DNA from: Burkholderiales bacterium RIFCSPHIGHO2_01_FULL_63_240
GTDB lineage: Bacteria > Pseudomonadota > Gammaproteobacteria > Burkholderiales > Burkholderiaceae_C
Assembly: GCA_001770725.1 (NCBI GenBank)
Contig: MERU01000009.1
Location: 372,001-436,000 of the forward strand
Length of the DNA stretch: 64,000 bases
Direction of reading: 5' to 3'
Position 1 is the first letter of the stretch, and the number at the start of each line of letters is the position of its first letter. Shown here in pieces: positions 37,270-45,962 of the stretch. The translations under genes were made by a program, and so were the position numbers. The notes under the pieces were generated by a model that worked only from the letters and a program-made list of their open reading frames with translations, was not told the origin of the DNA and searched no databases.

Positions 37270-39144
37270 ATGACCCACCGCGCCACCGTTGACTTCCTGC
37301 TGCACGACTGGCTCAAGGCCGAGACCCTGTGCCAGCGCGAACGCCACGCCGAGCACAGCCGCGAGACCTTCGACGCCGTGCTCGACCTGAGCGAGAAGAT
37401 CGCCAACGAGCAGTTCGCCCCCATCAACCGCCTGACCGACGAGCACGAGCCCACCTTCGATGGCGCCACCGTGACGCTGCCCAAGGAAACGGCCGTGGCG
37501 ATGGCCGCTTTCAACGAGGCGGGCCTGATGGCCGCCAGCAAGGACGCCGACCTGGGCGGCATGCAGCTGCCCACGGTGGTCGAGATCGCGTCGATGAGCT
37601 TTTTCTACAAGGCCAGTGTCTCGCTGGCCGCGTACCCGATGCTCACGCGCGGCAACGCCAACACCATCCTGGCGCACGGCACGCCCAAACAGATCGAGGT
37701 GTTCGCCAAAGGGGGCTTCGAGGGCCGCACCTTCGGCACCATGTGCTTGAGCGAGCCGCAGGCCGGCTCCAGCCTGTCTGACATCGCCACGCGCGCCGTG
37801 CCAGATGTGAAGGGCGATGGCACGGGTGTGGATTGGACGCAAGACCCGCTGGGCAAGCGCTACCGCCTCAAGGGCAACAAGATGTGGATCTCGGGCGGTG
37901 AGCACGAGATGGGCGAGAACATCGTCCACCTGGTGCTGGCCAAGATCCCGGGTCCTGACGGCAAGCCGGTGCCGGGTGTGAAGGGCATCTCTCTCTTCAT
38001 CGTGCCGCGCAAACTCGTCAAGGCCGATGGCTCGATCACGCAGCAGCGCAACGACGTGGCCCTGGCCGGCCTGAACCACAAGTGCGGCTACCGCGGCACC
38101 GTCAACACCCTGCTGAACTTCGGTGAGGGCAAGTTCCCCGTCAACGGCGAGGCCGGCGCGGTGGGCTACCTGATCGGCAAGGAGGGCGAGGGCCTCAAAT
38201 GCATGTTCACGCTCATGAACGAGGCCCGCATCAGCGTGGGCGTGGGCGCGACCATGCTGGGCTACGCTGGCTATGAATACTCGCTGCAGTACGCCAAGGA
38301 CCGACCGCAAGGCCGGCACATGGGTGCAGGCGGCAAGGACCACAGCTCGCCTCAGGTGCCCATCATCGGCCACACCGACGTCAAGCGCATGCTGATGATG
38401 CAAAAGGCCATCGCCGAAGGCGGTCTGGCCCTGGGCCTGCTGTGCGCGCAGCTGGTGGACGACCAGCACACCGGCAGCGGCGAAGAGGCCGAAAAAGCCG
38501 GCCTGCTGCTGGAGCTGCTCACCCCGATCGCCAAGAGCTGGCCCAGCGAATGGGCGCAAGAAGCCAACTCGCTGGCCATCCAGATCCTGGGCGGCTACGG
38601 CTACACGCGCGACTACCCGGTGGAGCAATACTGGCGCGACAACCGCCTCAACATGATCCACGAAGGCACGCACGGCATCCAGGGCCTGGACCTGCTGGGC
38701 CGCAAGGTGGTGATGAACGGCGGCAAGGCCCTGAGCGTGCTGGCCGAGCGCATCAGCGAGACCATCCAGAAGGCCGGGCACGTCAATGGCCTGGCCGAGC
38801 ACGCCAACGCGCTGGCGCAGGCCTTGCAGAAGGTGGGCGCCACCACCAAGGCCGCCTGGTCCACCGGCGAGCCTGAAGCAGCGCTGGCCAACGCCACGCC
38901 TTACCTGCAGGCCTTCGGTCACACGGTGCTGGCCTGGATCTGGCTGGAGCTGGGCCTGGCCGCCAAGGCCGCGCAGGCCGATGGCCAGTGGGACGCCTCG
39001 CCACTGGGCCCTGGCTTCCTCAAGGGCAAGCTGGCCGCCACCGACTACTTCTTTGCCTACGAGCTGCCCAAGATCGACGCCTGGCTGGGCGTGGTCGCGC
39101 GGCGCGACCTGACCTGCGCGCAAGCCGAGGCCGACTGGTTCTGA
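37270..39144 (+). CDS. Acyl-CoA dehydrogenase, DmdC-like long form
   Basis: 624 aa flavoprotein; longer than classical acyl-CoA dehydrogenases (about 380) because of the C-terminal extension typical of the 3-methylmercaptopropionyl-CoA dehydrogenase / AcdA-like branch. FAD-binding MCLSEPQAGSSLSD and WISGGEHEM; catalytic Glu in MIHEGTHGIQGLDLLGRK. Together with the AlkK/DmdB-like ligase upstream this could oxidise a short or branched acyl-CoA. True DMSP metabolism is not implied, since no DMSP demethylase is present. Confidence 0.9.
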   Translation: MTHRATVDFLLHDWLKAETLCQRERHAEHSRETFDAVLDLSEKIANEQFAPINRLTDEHEPTFDGATVTLPKETAVAMAAFNEAGLMAASKDADLGGMQLPTVVEIASMSFFYKASVSLAAYPMLTRGNANTILAHGTPKQIEVFAKGGFEGRTFGTMCLSEPQAGSSLSDIATRAVPDVKGDGTGVDWTQDPLGKRYRLKGNKMWISGGEHEMGENIVHLVLAKIPGPDGKPVPGVKGISLFIVPRKLVKADGSITQQRNDVALAGLNHKCGYRGTVNTLLNFGEGKFPVNGEAGAVGYLIGKEGEGLKCMFTLMNEARISVGVGATMLGYAGYEYSLQYAKDRPQGRHMGAGGKDHSSPQVPIIGHTDVKRMLMMQKAIAEGGLALGLLCAQLVDDQHTGSGEEAEKAGLLLELLTPIAKSWPSEWAQEANSLAIQILGGYGYTRDYPVEQYWRDNRLNMIHEGTHGIQGLDLLGRKVVMNGGKALSVLAERISETIQKAGHVNGLAEHANALAQALQKVGATTKAAWSTGEPEAALANATPYLQAFGHTVLAWIWLELGLAAKAAQADGQWDASPLGPGFLKGKLAATDYFFAYELPKIDAWLGVVARRDLTCAQAEADWF

Positions 39145-39154
39145 AGGAGACACC

Positions 39155-39436
39155 ATGCTGCAACACATCGTCATGTGGACCCTCAAAGACCCGGCCGACG
39201 CGCCCCAGGTCAAGGCCTTGCTGGACAGCTGCAAGGGCCTGGTGCCGGGCATGCACGAGTTCGACGTGGGCATCAAGACCGAAGGCCTGGAGGCCAACTG
39301 CGACGTGGTCCTGGTCTCGACCTTCGAAGACGCTGCCGCGCTGTCCGCCTATGTGCCGCACCCGCACCACCAGGGCGTGGTCGCGCAGATTCGCCAGATG
39401 GCGGCCACGCGCCACGTGCTCGACTACTTCGTCTGA
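39155..39436 (+). CDS. Dabb (stress-responsive alpha/beta barrel) domain protein
   Basis: 93 aa, one ferredoxin-like Dabb domain: MLQHIVMWTLKDPADAPQ at the start, VPGMHEFDVGI, CDVVLVSTFEDAAALSAYVPHPHHQGV. Members form small dimeric barrels; some are cyclases or act on polyketide-like substrates, most are uncharacterised. Ten bp after the dehydrogenase with GGAG before the ATG, so it belongs to the operon. Confidence 0.85.
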   Translation: MLQHIVMWTLKDPADAPQVKALLDSCKGLVPGMHEFDVGIKTEGLEANCDVVLVSTFEDAAALSAYVPHPHHQGVVAQIRQMAATRHVLDYFV

Positions 39437-39457
39437 CCGAACAGAAGGCCTCAAGCC

Positions 39458-40255
39458 ATGACCACTCCCCACATCGTCCAGCAACTCTTCGACCTCACGG
39501 GCAAGACGGCCCTGATCACCGGCGGCTCGCGCGGGCTGGGCCTGCAGATGGCCCACGCGCTGGGCGAGGCCGGTGCCAAGGTGGTCATCAGCTCGCGCAA
39601 GGCCGCCGACCTGGAGCAGGCGGTGATGGCCCTGCAGGACGCGGGCATCGACGCACGCTGGATCGCGGCCGATGCGGGCAACCCGCAGGACATCCAGCGC
39701 CTGGCCGATGAAACGCTCGAGCGCGTGGGCGACGTGGACATCCTCGTCAACAACGCTGGTGCCACCTGGGGCGCGCCCGCTGCCGAGTACCCGCTCGAGG
39801 CCTGGGACAAGGTGATGAACCTCAATGTGCGCGGCTACTTCCTGCTGTCCCAAGCCATCGCCAAAGCCAGCATGATCCCGCGCAAGCAGGGCCGCATCAT
39901 CAACGTGGCCTCCATCGCCGGGCTGGGCGGCAACCACCCTTTCATGCAGACGATCGCCTACAACACCAGCAAGGGCGCCGTGGTGAATTTCACCAAGGCG
40001 CTGGCTTGCGAGTGGGGGCGCCTGGGCATCCGCGTCAACGCGCTCGCGCCGGGGTTCTTTCCCAGCAAGATGACCGCTGGCACGCTGGCCGCGGTGGGTG
40101 AAGACCGGCTGGCGGCCAGCGCGCCGCTGCAGCGGCTGGGCGACGACGAGGACCTCAAGGGCGCGACGCTGCTGTTCGCGTCCGAGGCGGGCAAGCACAT
40201 CACCGGTCAGGTGCTGGCGGTCGATGGCGGCGTGAGCGCCGTGGTCGGCGGCTGA
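39458..40255 (+). CDS. Short-chain dehydrogenase/reductase
   Basis: 265 aa classical SDR. Cofactor motif TGGSRGLGLQ near residue 21, NNAG, catalytic Ser in NVASIAG, Tyr and Lys in YNTSKGAV, C-terminal GQVLAVDGGVSAVVGG. The arginine and polar residues after the glycine motif (SSRKAADL) favour NADP(H). Likely a 3-oxoacyl or 3-hydroxyacyl intermediate is reduced or oxidised; exact substrate unknown. Confidence 0.92.
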   Translation: MTTPHIVQQLFDLTGKTALITGGSRGLGLQMAHALGEAGAKVVISSRKAADLEQAVMALQDAGIDARWIAADAGNPQDIQRLADETLERVGDVDILVNNAGATWGAPAAEYPLEAWDKVMNLNVRGYFLLSQAIAKASMIPRKQGRIINVASIAGLGGNHPFMQTIAYNTSKGAVVNFTKALACEWGRLGIRVNALAPGFFPSKMTAGTLAAVGEDRLAASAPLQRLGDDEDLKGATLLFASEAGKHITGQVLAVDGGVSAVVGG

Positions 40256-40271
40256 GGGCGGCCTGCGCGCC

Positions 40272-40724
40272 ATGGCCATCCCGTTCCCCGTCCACATCCC
40301 TTTCCTGGTCGGCATCGGTGCCGAGCTGCAACGCTTTGCCGACGGCGAGGCCGAGATCTCGCTCGACGTGCAGGAGCCGCACACCAACTCCTTCGGCGTG
40401 GCGCATGGCGGACTGCAGATGACCCTGCTGGACGTGGCCATGGCCCATGCGGCGCGCAGCCGCCACCTCGACCAGCCGGGCGGTGGCCCCGGCCTCGTCA
40501 CGGTCGAGATGAAAACCAGTTTCATGCGCCCGGCGCAGGGCCGCATCCGCGTGCTCGGCCACGTGCTGCACGCCACCGCTTCCATGGCCTTCACCGAAGG
40601 CCGCGTGCTCGACGAGCAGGGCCGCATCTGTGCCCACGCCACGGGCACCTTCAAGTTCCTTCGCGCGTTGCCCACGGCCGACCGAGAGGTCAAGCCGCTG
40701 GCGCGCCATGCCGGCTCGGACTGA
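40272..40724 (+). CDS. PaaI-type hotdog thioesterase
   Basis: 150 aa single-hotdog protein; core NSFGVAHGGLQMTLLDVAMAHAA carries the PaaI/YdiI-type HGG motif (HGGLQMTLLD). Hydrolyses acyl-CoA esters. Lies 16 bp after the SDR gene in the same operon and is a second, unrelated-subfamily thioesterase of this region besides the one at 26299. Confidence 0.88.
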   Translation: MAIPFPVHIPFLVGIGAELQRFADGEAEISLDVQEPHTNSFGVAHGGLQMTLLDVAMAHAARSRHLDQPGGGPGLVTVEMKTSFMRPAQGRIRVLGHVLHATASMAFTEGRVLDEQGRICAHATGTFKFLRALPTADREVKPLARHAGSD

Positions 40725-40766
40725 TCTCCAGCAGCCGGCTCCCTTGGCAAACCAGGAGTCCACAAG

Positions 40767-41795
40767 ATGAGCCTGATCAATCACCAGATCCTGCTGGCTT
40801 CGCGCCCCGCGGGCGAACCCACCGTCGACAACTTCAAGCTGGTTGAAGCGCCGGTGCCCACCGCCGAGCAGCTGGCCGATGGCCAGGTGCTCGTGCGCCA
40901 CCATTACCTCTCGCTCGACCCCTACATGCGCGGCCGCATGAACGACAGCAAGAGCTACGCCGAACCTCAGCCACTGGGCAGCGTGATGATCGGCGGCACG
41001 GTGGGCGAGGTGGTGGCCAGCAAGCACGCGCGCTTTGCCGTGGGCGATCACGTCGTCGGCATGGGCGGCTGGCAGGAATACAGCGTGGTCGATGCCAACC
41101 AGCGTGGCATCCTCAACAAGGTCGACACCCGTCAGATCCCGCTGTCGGCCTACCTGGGCTCGGTCGGCATGCCTGGCGTGACGGCCTGGTACGGCCTGAT
41201 GAAGATCATCGCGCCCAAGGCCGGCGAGACCATCGTGGTCAGCGCCGCCAGTGGCGCGGTGGGCAGCGTGGTGGGTCAGTTGGCCAAGGTGCACGGCTGC
41301 CGCGTGGTCGGCATCGCGGGCGGTCCCGAGAAGTGCCGCTACGTGACCGATGAGTTGGGCTTCGATGCCTGCCTGGACCACAAGCAACTGACCGATTTGC
41401 GCAGCTTCTCGTCCGCGCTGAAGGCCGCTGCGCCCAACGGCATCGACGGATGCTTCGAGAATGTCGGTGGCATCGGCCTGGACGCCGTGATGCTGCGCGC
41501 CAACGCCTTCGCCCGCGTGGCCTTGTGCGGGCTGATCGCGGGCTACAACGGCGAACCCCTGGTCATGCAGAACCCCGCCCTGATCCTGGTCAACCGCATG
41601 AAGTTCGAAGGTTTCATCGTGAGCGAGCACCCCGAGGTGTGGCCCGAGGCCATGCAGGAGCTCGGCGCTCTGGTGGCGTCCGGCCGCATGAAGTTCCGCG
41701 AGTCGGTGGCGCAAGGCATCGCCAGTGCCCCCGAGGCCTTCCTGGGCCTGCTCAAGGGCCGCAACTTCGGCAAGCAGCTGGTCAAGCTGATCTGA
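40767..41795 (+). CDS. NADP-dependent MDR oxidoreductase (leukotriene B4 dehydrogenase-like)
   Basis: 342 aa medium-chain reductase lacking the zinc ligands of alcohol dehydrogenases. Y-containing LSLDPYMRGRM near residue 48, Rossmann motif VSAASGAVGSVVGQLAK, and IAGGPEKC for NADP binding. Family members reduce the double bond of enones or enoyl-type substrates (YncB/CurA and prostaglandin reductase group). In this cluster it may saturate an unsaturated intermediate. Operon member with AGGAG before the ATG. Confidence 0.9.
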   Translation: MSLINHQILLASRPAGEPTVDNFKLVEAPVPTAEQLADGQVLVRHHYLSLDPYMRGRMNDSKSYAEPQPLGSVMIGGTVGEVVASKHARFAVGDHVVGMGGWQEYSVVDANQRGILNKVDTRQIPLSAYLGSVGMPGVTAWYGLMKIIAPKAGETIVVSAASGAVGSVVGQLAKVHGCRVVGIAGGPEKCRYVTDELGFDACLDHKQLTDLRSFSSALKAAAPNGIDGCFENVGGIGLDAVMLRANAFARVALCGLIAGYNGEPLVMQNPALILVNRMKFEGFIVSEHPEVWPEAMQELGALVASGRMKFRESVAQGIASAPEAFLGLLKGRNFGKQLVKLI

Positions 41796-41839
41796 CCCTT
41801 CTCTTCGACCCCTTCGACCTCTTCGACGACGAACCCGAC

Positions 41840-42769
41840 ATGTCTGCTCAACACCTCACCATCCGCCCTGGCCAGACGGCCGTGATCACCGGCGCCGCCA
41901 GCGGCTTCGGCCTGGAGCTGGCCCGCCTGGGCGCGAAACAGGGCCTGAACCTCGTCATCACCGACGTGCAGCAGGACGCGCTCGATGCCGCGCTGGCCGA
42001 GCTCACCGGCATGGGCGCCAAGGTGGCGGCCCTGCGCGGCGATGTCTCGCGTGCCGAAGACGTGCAGGCCCTGGCCGACCTGTGCATGGAGCGTTTCGGT
42101 GCGCCGCACATCGTCATCAACAACGCAGGCGTGGCCCATGGTGGCCTGATCTGGGAGCACACCCAGCGCGACTGGGAATGGGTGCTGGGCGTGAACCTGT
42201 TCGGTGTGGTGCATGGCGTGCGCGTGTTCACGCCGCTGATGCTCGAAGCTGCGCGCAAGGATGCTTCGTACCAGGGCCACATCGTCAACGTGGCCTCGAT
42301 GGCGGGCTTGCTCAACTCGCCCAACATGGGCGCCTACAACGTCAGCAAGCACGCGGTGGTGAGCCTGTCCGAGACGCTCTATCAGGACCTGTCGCTGGTG
42401 ACGCAGCAGGTGCACGCCTCGGTGCTGTGCCCGTACTTCGTGCCCACGGGCATCCACCAGTCGCACCGCAACCGCCCCAAGGAGCTGCGCAGCGAAGGCA
42501 AGCCGACGGCCAGCCAGATGATTGCTCAGGCGATGAGCACGAAGGCGGTCACGTCGGGCAAGGTGACGGCGGCTGACACGGCCCAGCTGGTGTTCGATGC
42601 CATCAACCAGGGCAGGTTCTACGTCTACACGCACCCGCAGGCGCTGGGCATGGTGCAAACGCGACTGGAAGACGTGGTGCAGGGACGCAACCCGACGGAT
42701 CCATTCGCGGGCAAGCCGGAGATCGGGGAGCAGTTGCGGGTGGCTCTGAGGCAGGCTGCTCAGGGTTGA
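41840..42769 (+). CDS. Short-chain dehydrogenase/reductase
   Basis: 309 aa. TGAASGFGLELARLG cofactor motif, ITDVQQDAL (acidic residue favouring NAD), NNAGVAHGG, Ser in NVASMAG, Tyr-Lys in YNVSKHAVV. The C-terminal extension (about 240-309) is longer than in the SDR at 39458. ATG 41840; the in-frame sequence upstream overlaps the preceding gene. Last gene of the rightward catabolic run; the copy-L structured element starts 27 bp after its stop. Confidence 0.9.
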   Translation: MSAQHLTIRPGQTAVITGAASGFGLELARLGAKQGLNLVITDVQQDALDAALAELTGMGAKVAALRGDVSRAEDVQALADLCMERFGAPHIVINNAGVAHGGLIWEHTQRDWEWVLGVNLFGVVHGVRVFTPLMLEAARKDASYQGHIVNVASMAGLLNSPNMGAYNVSKHAVVSLSETLYQDLSLVTQQVHASVLCPYFVPTGIHQSHRNRPKELRSEGKPTASQMIAQAMSTKAVTSGKVTAADTAQLVFDAINQGRFYVYTHPQALGMVQTRLEDVVQGRNPTDPFAGKPEIGEQLRVALRQAAQG

Positions 42770-42796
42770 TTTTTTGTGCGGCGGCTGGGGCGTGGC

Positions 42797-42940
42797 CCGG
42801 TGGGTGGGGTGGGTGTGATCCGGCCCTGCGCGGGGCACCACCGAGCTGGTTGGGCCTTCACCCCTTGAACATCGACCAGGTGGTTGCCAAGCCATGACAC
42901 CGCACATGTCGGGCCGGCTCACACCCACCCCACCCACCGG
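42797..42940 (+). ncRNA. Structured element, copy L
   Basis: 144-nt unit closed by a perfect 22-bp stem (42797-42818 with 42919-42940). The 5' arm is a G-run repeat that could also form a G-quadruplex. Inside lies a core of about 100 nt shared with copy R on the other strand at roughly 80 percent identity, including GCCATGACACCGCACATGTC. Internal small hairpins are GCCC/GGGC and GACA/TGTC. No coding sense. Located in the 3' UTR of the SDR gene. Calling it an RNA rests on stem conservation, not on a known family. Confidence 0.55.
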
Positions 42941-42970
42941 ACCCGAACCACCGCGCACGGCGCGGGTTGT

Positions 42971-43010
42971 GGAAGAGAAAAGGCGACGCTTGCGTCGCCT
43001 TTTCTCTTCC
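42971..43010. terminator. Perfect palindromic bidirectional terminator
   Basis: Nineteen-bp perfect stem with two unpaired bases at the centre, reading GGAAGAGAAAAGGCGACGC in both directions, so each RNA ends in CGCCTTTTCTCTTCC. Lies between two convergent structured elements and convergent genes, symmetrically usable from both strands. A second small hairpin (CCGCGC/GCGCGG) is at 42951-42965. Confidence 0.8.
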
Positions 43011-43042
43011 TTCTTCGCATGCCACGGTTTGTCGCGGGATGG

Positions 43043-43175
43043 GGGCGAGGGGTGCCTGCGCAGGCCCGACATGTGCGGTGTCATGGCTCGGCAACAGCCA
43101 GGCTCGTGTTCAAGGGGTGACGAAGGCGGCGCTCGGTGATGCCCTGCGCAGGGCCGGAGCAGGCACCCCTCGCCC
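43043..43175 (-). ncRNA. Structured element, copy R
   Basis: 133-nt unit on the minus strand, closed by a perfect 17-bp stem (43159-43175 with 43043-43059) whose sequence is unrelated to the closing stem of copy L. The enclosed core matches copy L, including TCCGGCCCTGCGC, ATCACCGAGC-like and TCACCCCTTGAACA segments and the 20-nt CATGACACCGCACATGTCGG box. It lies about 100 bp after the rapZ stop, in its 3' UTR, and points to the shared terminator. Confidence 0.55.
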
Positions 43176-43273
43176 TCAGCCCGACGCTCAAACCGTGCAA
43201 CACCTCCAACCCACCAACCCTACCTCTCTGCACAGGCGTGAGTCGTGGCCAGAAGGTCAGCCCATCAACCGAA

Positions 43274-44212
43274 TCACTTCGCGTCCAGCTCGCGGTGCCT
43301 TGACAGCACCACGCCCCGCTGCGCAAAGCGCTGGGTCAACTGCTCCACGCAATACACCGAACGGTGCTGCCCGCCCGTGCAGCCAATGGCCACGGTCACG
43401 TAGCTGCGCTGGTCGCCTTCCAGCGTCGGCAGCCAGCGCAGCAGGAAAGCCTCGATCTGCGCGATCAACTCGGCCGATTCAGGCTGCTGAGCCAGGTACT
43501 CGATGACCGACTGGTCCCGCCCCGTCAGAGGCTTGAGCTCCTTGATGTAGAACGGGTTGGGCAGCATGCGCACGTCGAAGACGAAGTCCGCGTCCATCGG
43601 CACACCCTGCTTGAAGGCGAAGGACTCGAAGACCAGCGTCAGCTTCGAAGGCGCGGCCTGCACGATGTTGCGGATCCAGGTGCGCAACTGGGCCGGTCGC
43701 AGCAGCGAGGTGTCGATGACGGTCGAGACCTCGCGCAAGGGGCTGAGCAACTCGCGCTCGGTGCGGATCGCGTCGATCAGCACCTGGTCGGCGGTGGCCG
43801 TCAGGCTGGCGTCGTGGTCGCTCGCGCGCCGACGGGGCGTGTCGGTGGCCACGGCCGGCACGGCCCGCACCTGAGACAGCGGGTGCGGACGCCGGGTTTC
43901 GGAAAAACGCCGAACCAGCGCGTCGGTGCTGGCATCGAGGAACACCGATCGCACCTTGTGCCCGTCGGTCTGCAACTGCTGCAGCATGGGCATCAGGTGG
44001 GGCAGGGAGTCGGCGCTGCGCACATCGACCGAGACGGCCACGCGGCGGCGGCGGTCCGGTGCGCGTTCGGCCTCGAGGTTGATCATGCCTTCCAGCAGTT
44101 CGGGCGGCAGGTTGTCGACGCAGAAGTAGCCGGCGTCTTCCAGGGCATTGAGTGCCACCGACTTGCCCGAGCCGGAGATGCCGGTCAGCAGCACGATGTC
44201 GAGTGTCTTCAT
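43274..44212 (-). CDS. rapZ: RNase adapter / nucleotide-binding protein RapZ
   Basis: 312 aa. Walker [19 protein letters not shown] (Lys17), [14 protein letters not shown] motif [11 protein letters not shown], and the C-terminal domain with [16 protein letters not shown]. In enterobacteria RapZ binds the GlmY/GlmZ small RNAs and directs RNase E; in betaproteobacteria the RNA partners are unknown. A low-complexity Arg/Asp/Ala insert lies near residues 117-145, absent from the 284-aa E. coli protein. Its stop-distal neighbour is the structured element copy R. ATG overlaps the recN stop (ATGA). Confidence 0.93.
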   Translation of the reverse strand: MKTLDIVLLTGISGSGKSVALNALEDAGYFCVDNLPPELLEGMINLEAERAPDRRRRVAVSVDVRSADSLPHLMPMLQQLQTDGHKVRSVFLDASTDALVRRFSETRRPHPLSQVRAVPAVATDTPRRRASDHDASLTATADQVLIDAIRTERELLSPLREVSTVIDTSLLRPAQLRTWIRNIVQAAPSKLTLVFESFAFKQGVPMDADFVFDVRMLPNPFYIKELKPLTGRDQSVIEYLAQQPESAELIAQIEAFLLRWLPTLEGDQRSYVTVAIGCTGGQHRSVYCVEQLTQRFAQRGVVLSRHRELDAK

Positions 44213-45957
44213 GCGGGTTCCTTGCGCGCTTTGGTGCGCGTGGCGTTGGCTGGGGCGGCGCCTTGGGCGGCGTGCGCGGTCTGCAGCATCACGCGGGCAT
44301 GGGCCAGGCTGGTGTCGCTGACCGCACCGCCGAGCATGCGGGCCACCTCGGCCTCGCGTGCCTCGCCGCTGACCTCGCCGATGCGGCTGGTGGTTTGCGC
44401 ACCGTGCTGCGATTTGGCCACCAGCAGGTGGTGGTGGGCGCAGGCCGCGACCTGGGCCAGGTGGGTGACGGCAAGCACCTGGCGGCCTTCCTGGGCTTGA
44501 CCCAGGCGCTGCATCAGGCGGCCCACGGTGTCGGCCACCGCGCCGCCCACGCCGGAATCGATCTCGTCGAAGATCAAGGTGGCCACACCCTGGCCTTCGC
44601 GCTGCTGCGTGGTGGTGACGGCGATGGCCAGGGCCAGGCGCGAGAGCTCGCCGCCCGAGGCCACCTTGGCCAGCGGGCGAGGCGTGCTGCCTGCATGGCC
44701 GGCCACGAGGAAGTCGATGGTTTCCAGCCCGCCGGGCTGCGGGCCGTCAACAGGCGACAGCGCCACCTCGAAGCGGCCGCCAGCCATGCCCAGCTCCTGC
44801 ATGGCGGCGCTCACCGCGTCGCTCAGGCGAGGCGCGGCCTGCTTGCGCTGCTTGGAGGCTTGCTGGGCCTGCTTGAGCCACGCGGCGTGTGCCTGCTCGG
44901 CCTGGCGCTCCAGCGCGGCCAGGTCGGTGGCGGCGTCCAGCTCGGCCAGCTCGGCCTTCCAGCCCTGCAGCAACTCGGGCAGCTCGACCGGCGGGCGGCG
45001 GTGGCGGCGAGCCAGGCTCATCCAGGCCGACACGCGGGCATCGAGCTCGTTCAGGCGATCCGGGTCGAGCTCGGTGTGGCCGAGCACGCCATGCAGGCTG
45101 TGGGCGGCGTCCTGCAGTTGGGCCTGGGCCTCGCGCAGCACCTCCAGGGCGTTGCCCAGGCGCGGCTCGTAGCCGGCCACCGCTTCGAGCGCGTCGATGG
45201 CGCGTGCGGCCAGGCTCTCAGCGTTGAGGTCGGCTTCGGAGACGGCGTCCAGCGCCAGCTGGGCCGCGTCCAGGATGGACTGGCCGTGGCTCAGCCGCGT
45301 GTGTTCGGCGTTGAGCTCGTCCCACTCGCCGGCTTGTGGCGCGAGCTTGTCCAGCTCGGCGATCTGCCACTGCAGGCGCTCGCGCTCGCGCTCCAGGTCG
45401 GCTTGCTTGGAGCGGGCGTCCTGCAGGCGCTTGTGGGCTTCGCGGCGGGCCACCCAGGCGGCTTGCAGCGCAGCGGTGTCCACACCGGCCTGCTCGTCGA
45501 CCAGTTCGCGCACGCTGTCGGGGCGCGTCAGGCTCTGCCAGGCGTGCTGGCCATGGATGTCGACCAGGTGCTCGCCCAGCTCGCGCAGCTGCGTGAGGGT
45601 GGCCGCACCGCCGTTGACCCAGGCGCGGCTCTTGCCCTGCGCATCGACCACGCGACGCAGCAGCAGGGTGCTGGCTTCGCCCCATTCGCTGGTGTCGAAA
45701 CCGGCTTCTTCCAGCCAGGGGCGCAGGCGCGTGGCCAGCGTGGGGGTGAGGTCGAACTCGGCACTCAGGTCGGCGCGCGCCGCGCCTTCGCGCACCACGC
45801 CCGCGTCACCCCGGCTGCCCAAGGTCAGCTGCAAGGCGTCGATCAGGATGGACTTGCCAGCACCGGTCTCGCCAGTCAGCGCGGTGAAGCCGCTGTCCAG
45901 CTCGATGTCGAGTTCGGTGACGATGACGAAGTCACGCAGGCTCAGGCGGCGCAGCAT
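44209..45957 (-). CDS. recN: DNA repair protein RecN
   Basis: SMC-like ATPase for double-strand break repair, 582 aa. Walker [16 protein letters not shown] (Lys35), central coiled coil (about 150-370, heptad-rich with [19 protein letters not shown] helices), signature LSRLALAI and Walker [16 protein letters not shown]. Its last bases overlap the rapZ start; five bp separate it from nadK. The C-terminal tail is longer and basic ([11 protein letters not shown]). Confidence 0.95.
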   Translation of the reverse strand: MLRRLSLRDFVIVTELDIELDSGFTALTGETGAGKSILIDALQLTLGSRGDAGVVREGAARADLSAEFDLTPTLATRLRPWLEEAGFDTSEWGEASTLLLRRVVDAQGKSRAWVNGGAATLTQLRELGEHLVDIHGQHAWQSLTRPDSVRELVDEQAGVDTAALQAAWVARREAHKRLQDARSKQADLERERERLQWQIAELDKLAPQAGEWDELNAEHTRLSHGQSILDAAQLALDAVSEADLNAESLAARAIDALEAVAGYEPRLGNALEVLREAQAQLQDAAHSLHGVLGHTELDPDRLNELDARVSAWMSLARRHRRPPVELPELLQGWKAELAELDAATDLAALERQAEQAHAAWLKQAQQASKQRKQAAPRLSDAVSAAMQELGMAGGRFEVALSPVDGPQPGGLETIDFLVAGHAGSTPRPLAKVASGGELSRLALAIAVTTTQQREGQGVATLIFDEIDSGVGGAVADTVGRLMQRLGQAQEGRQVLAVTHLAQVAACAHHHLLVAKSQHGAQTTSRIGEVSGEAREAEVARMLGGAVSDTSLAHARVMLQTAHAAQGAAPANATRTKARKEPA

Positions 45958-45962
45958 GGCTT

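Noticed and set aside
26887..39144. DMSP demethylation pathway
   Set aside because: Ligase and dehydrogenase are similar to DmdB and DmdC, but no DmdA-type demethylase or DMSP transporter is seen and both families are broad.
42858..43120. Two 78-codon frames on opposite strands with nearly the same protein (MPSHDTAHVGPA start)
   Set aside because: They look alike only because the region is an inverted repeat. Neither has a ribosome site or a plausible composition, and they run through the terminator palindrome. The conserved thing is DNA/RNA structure.
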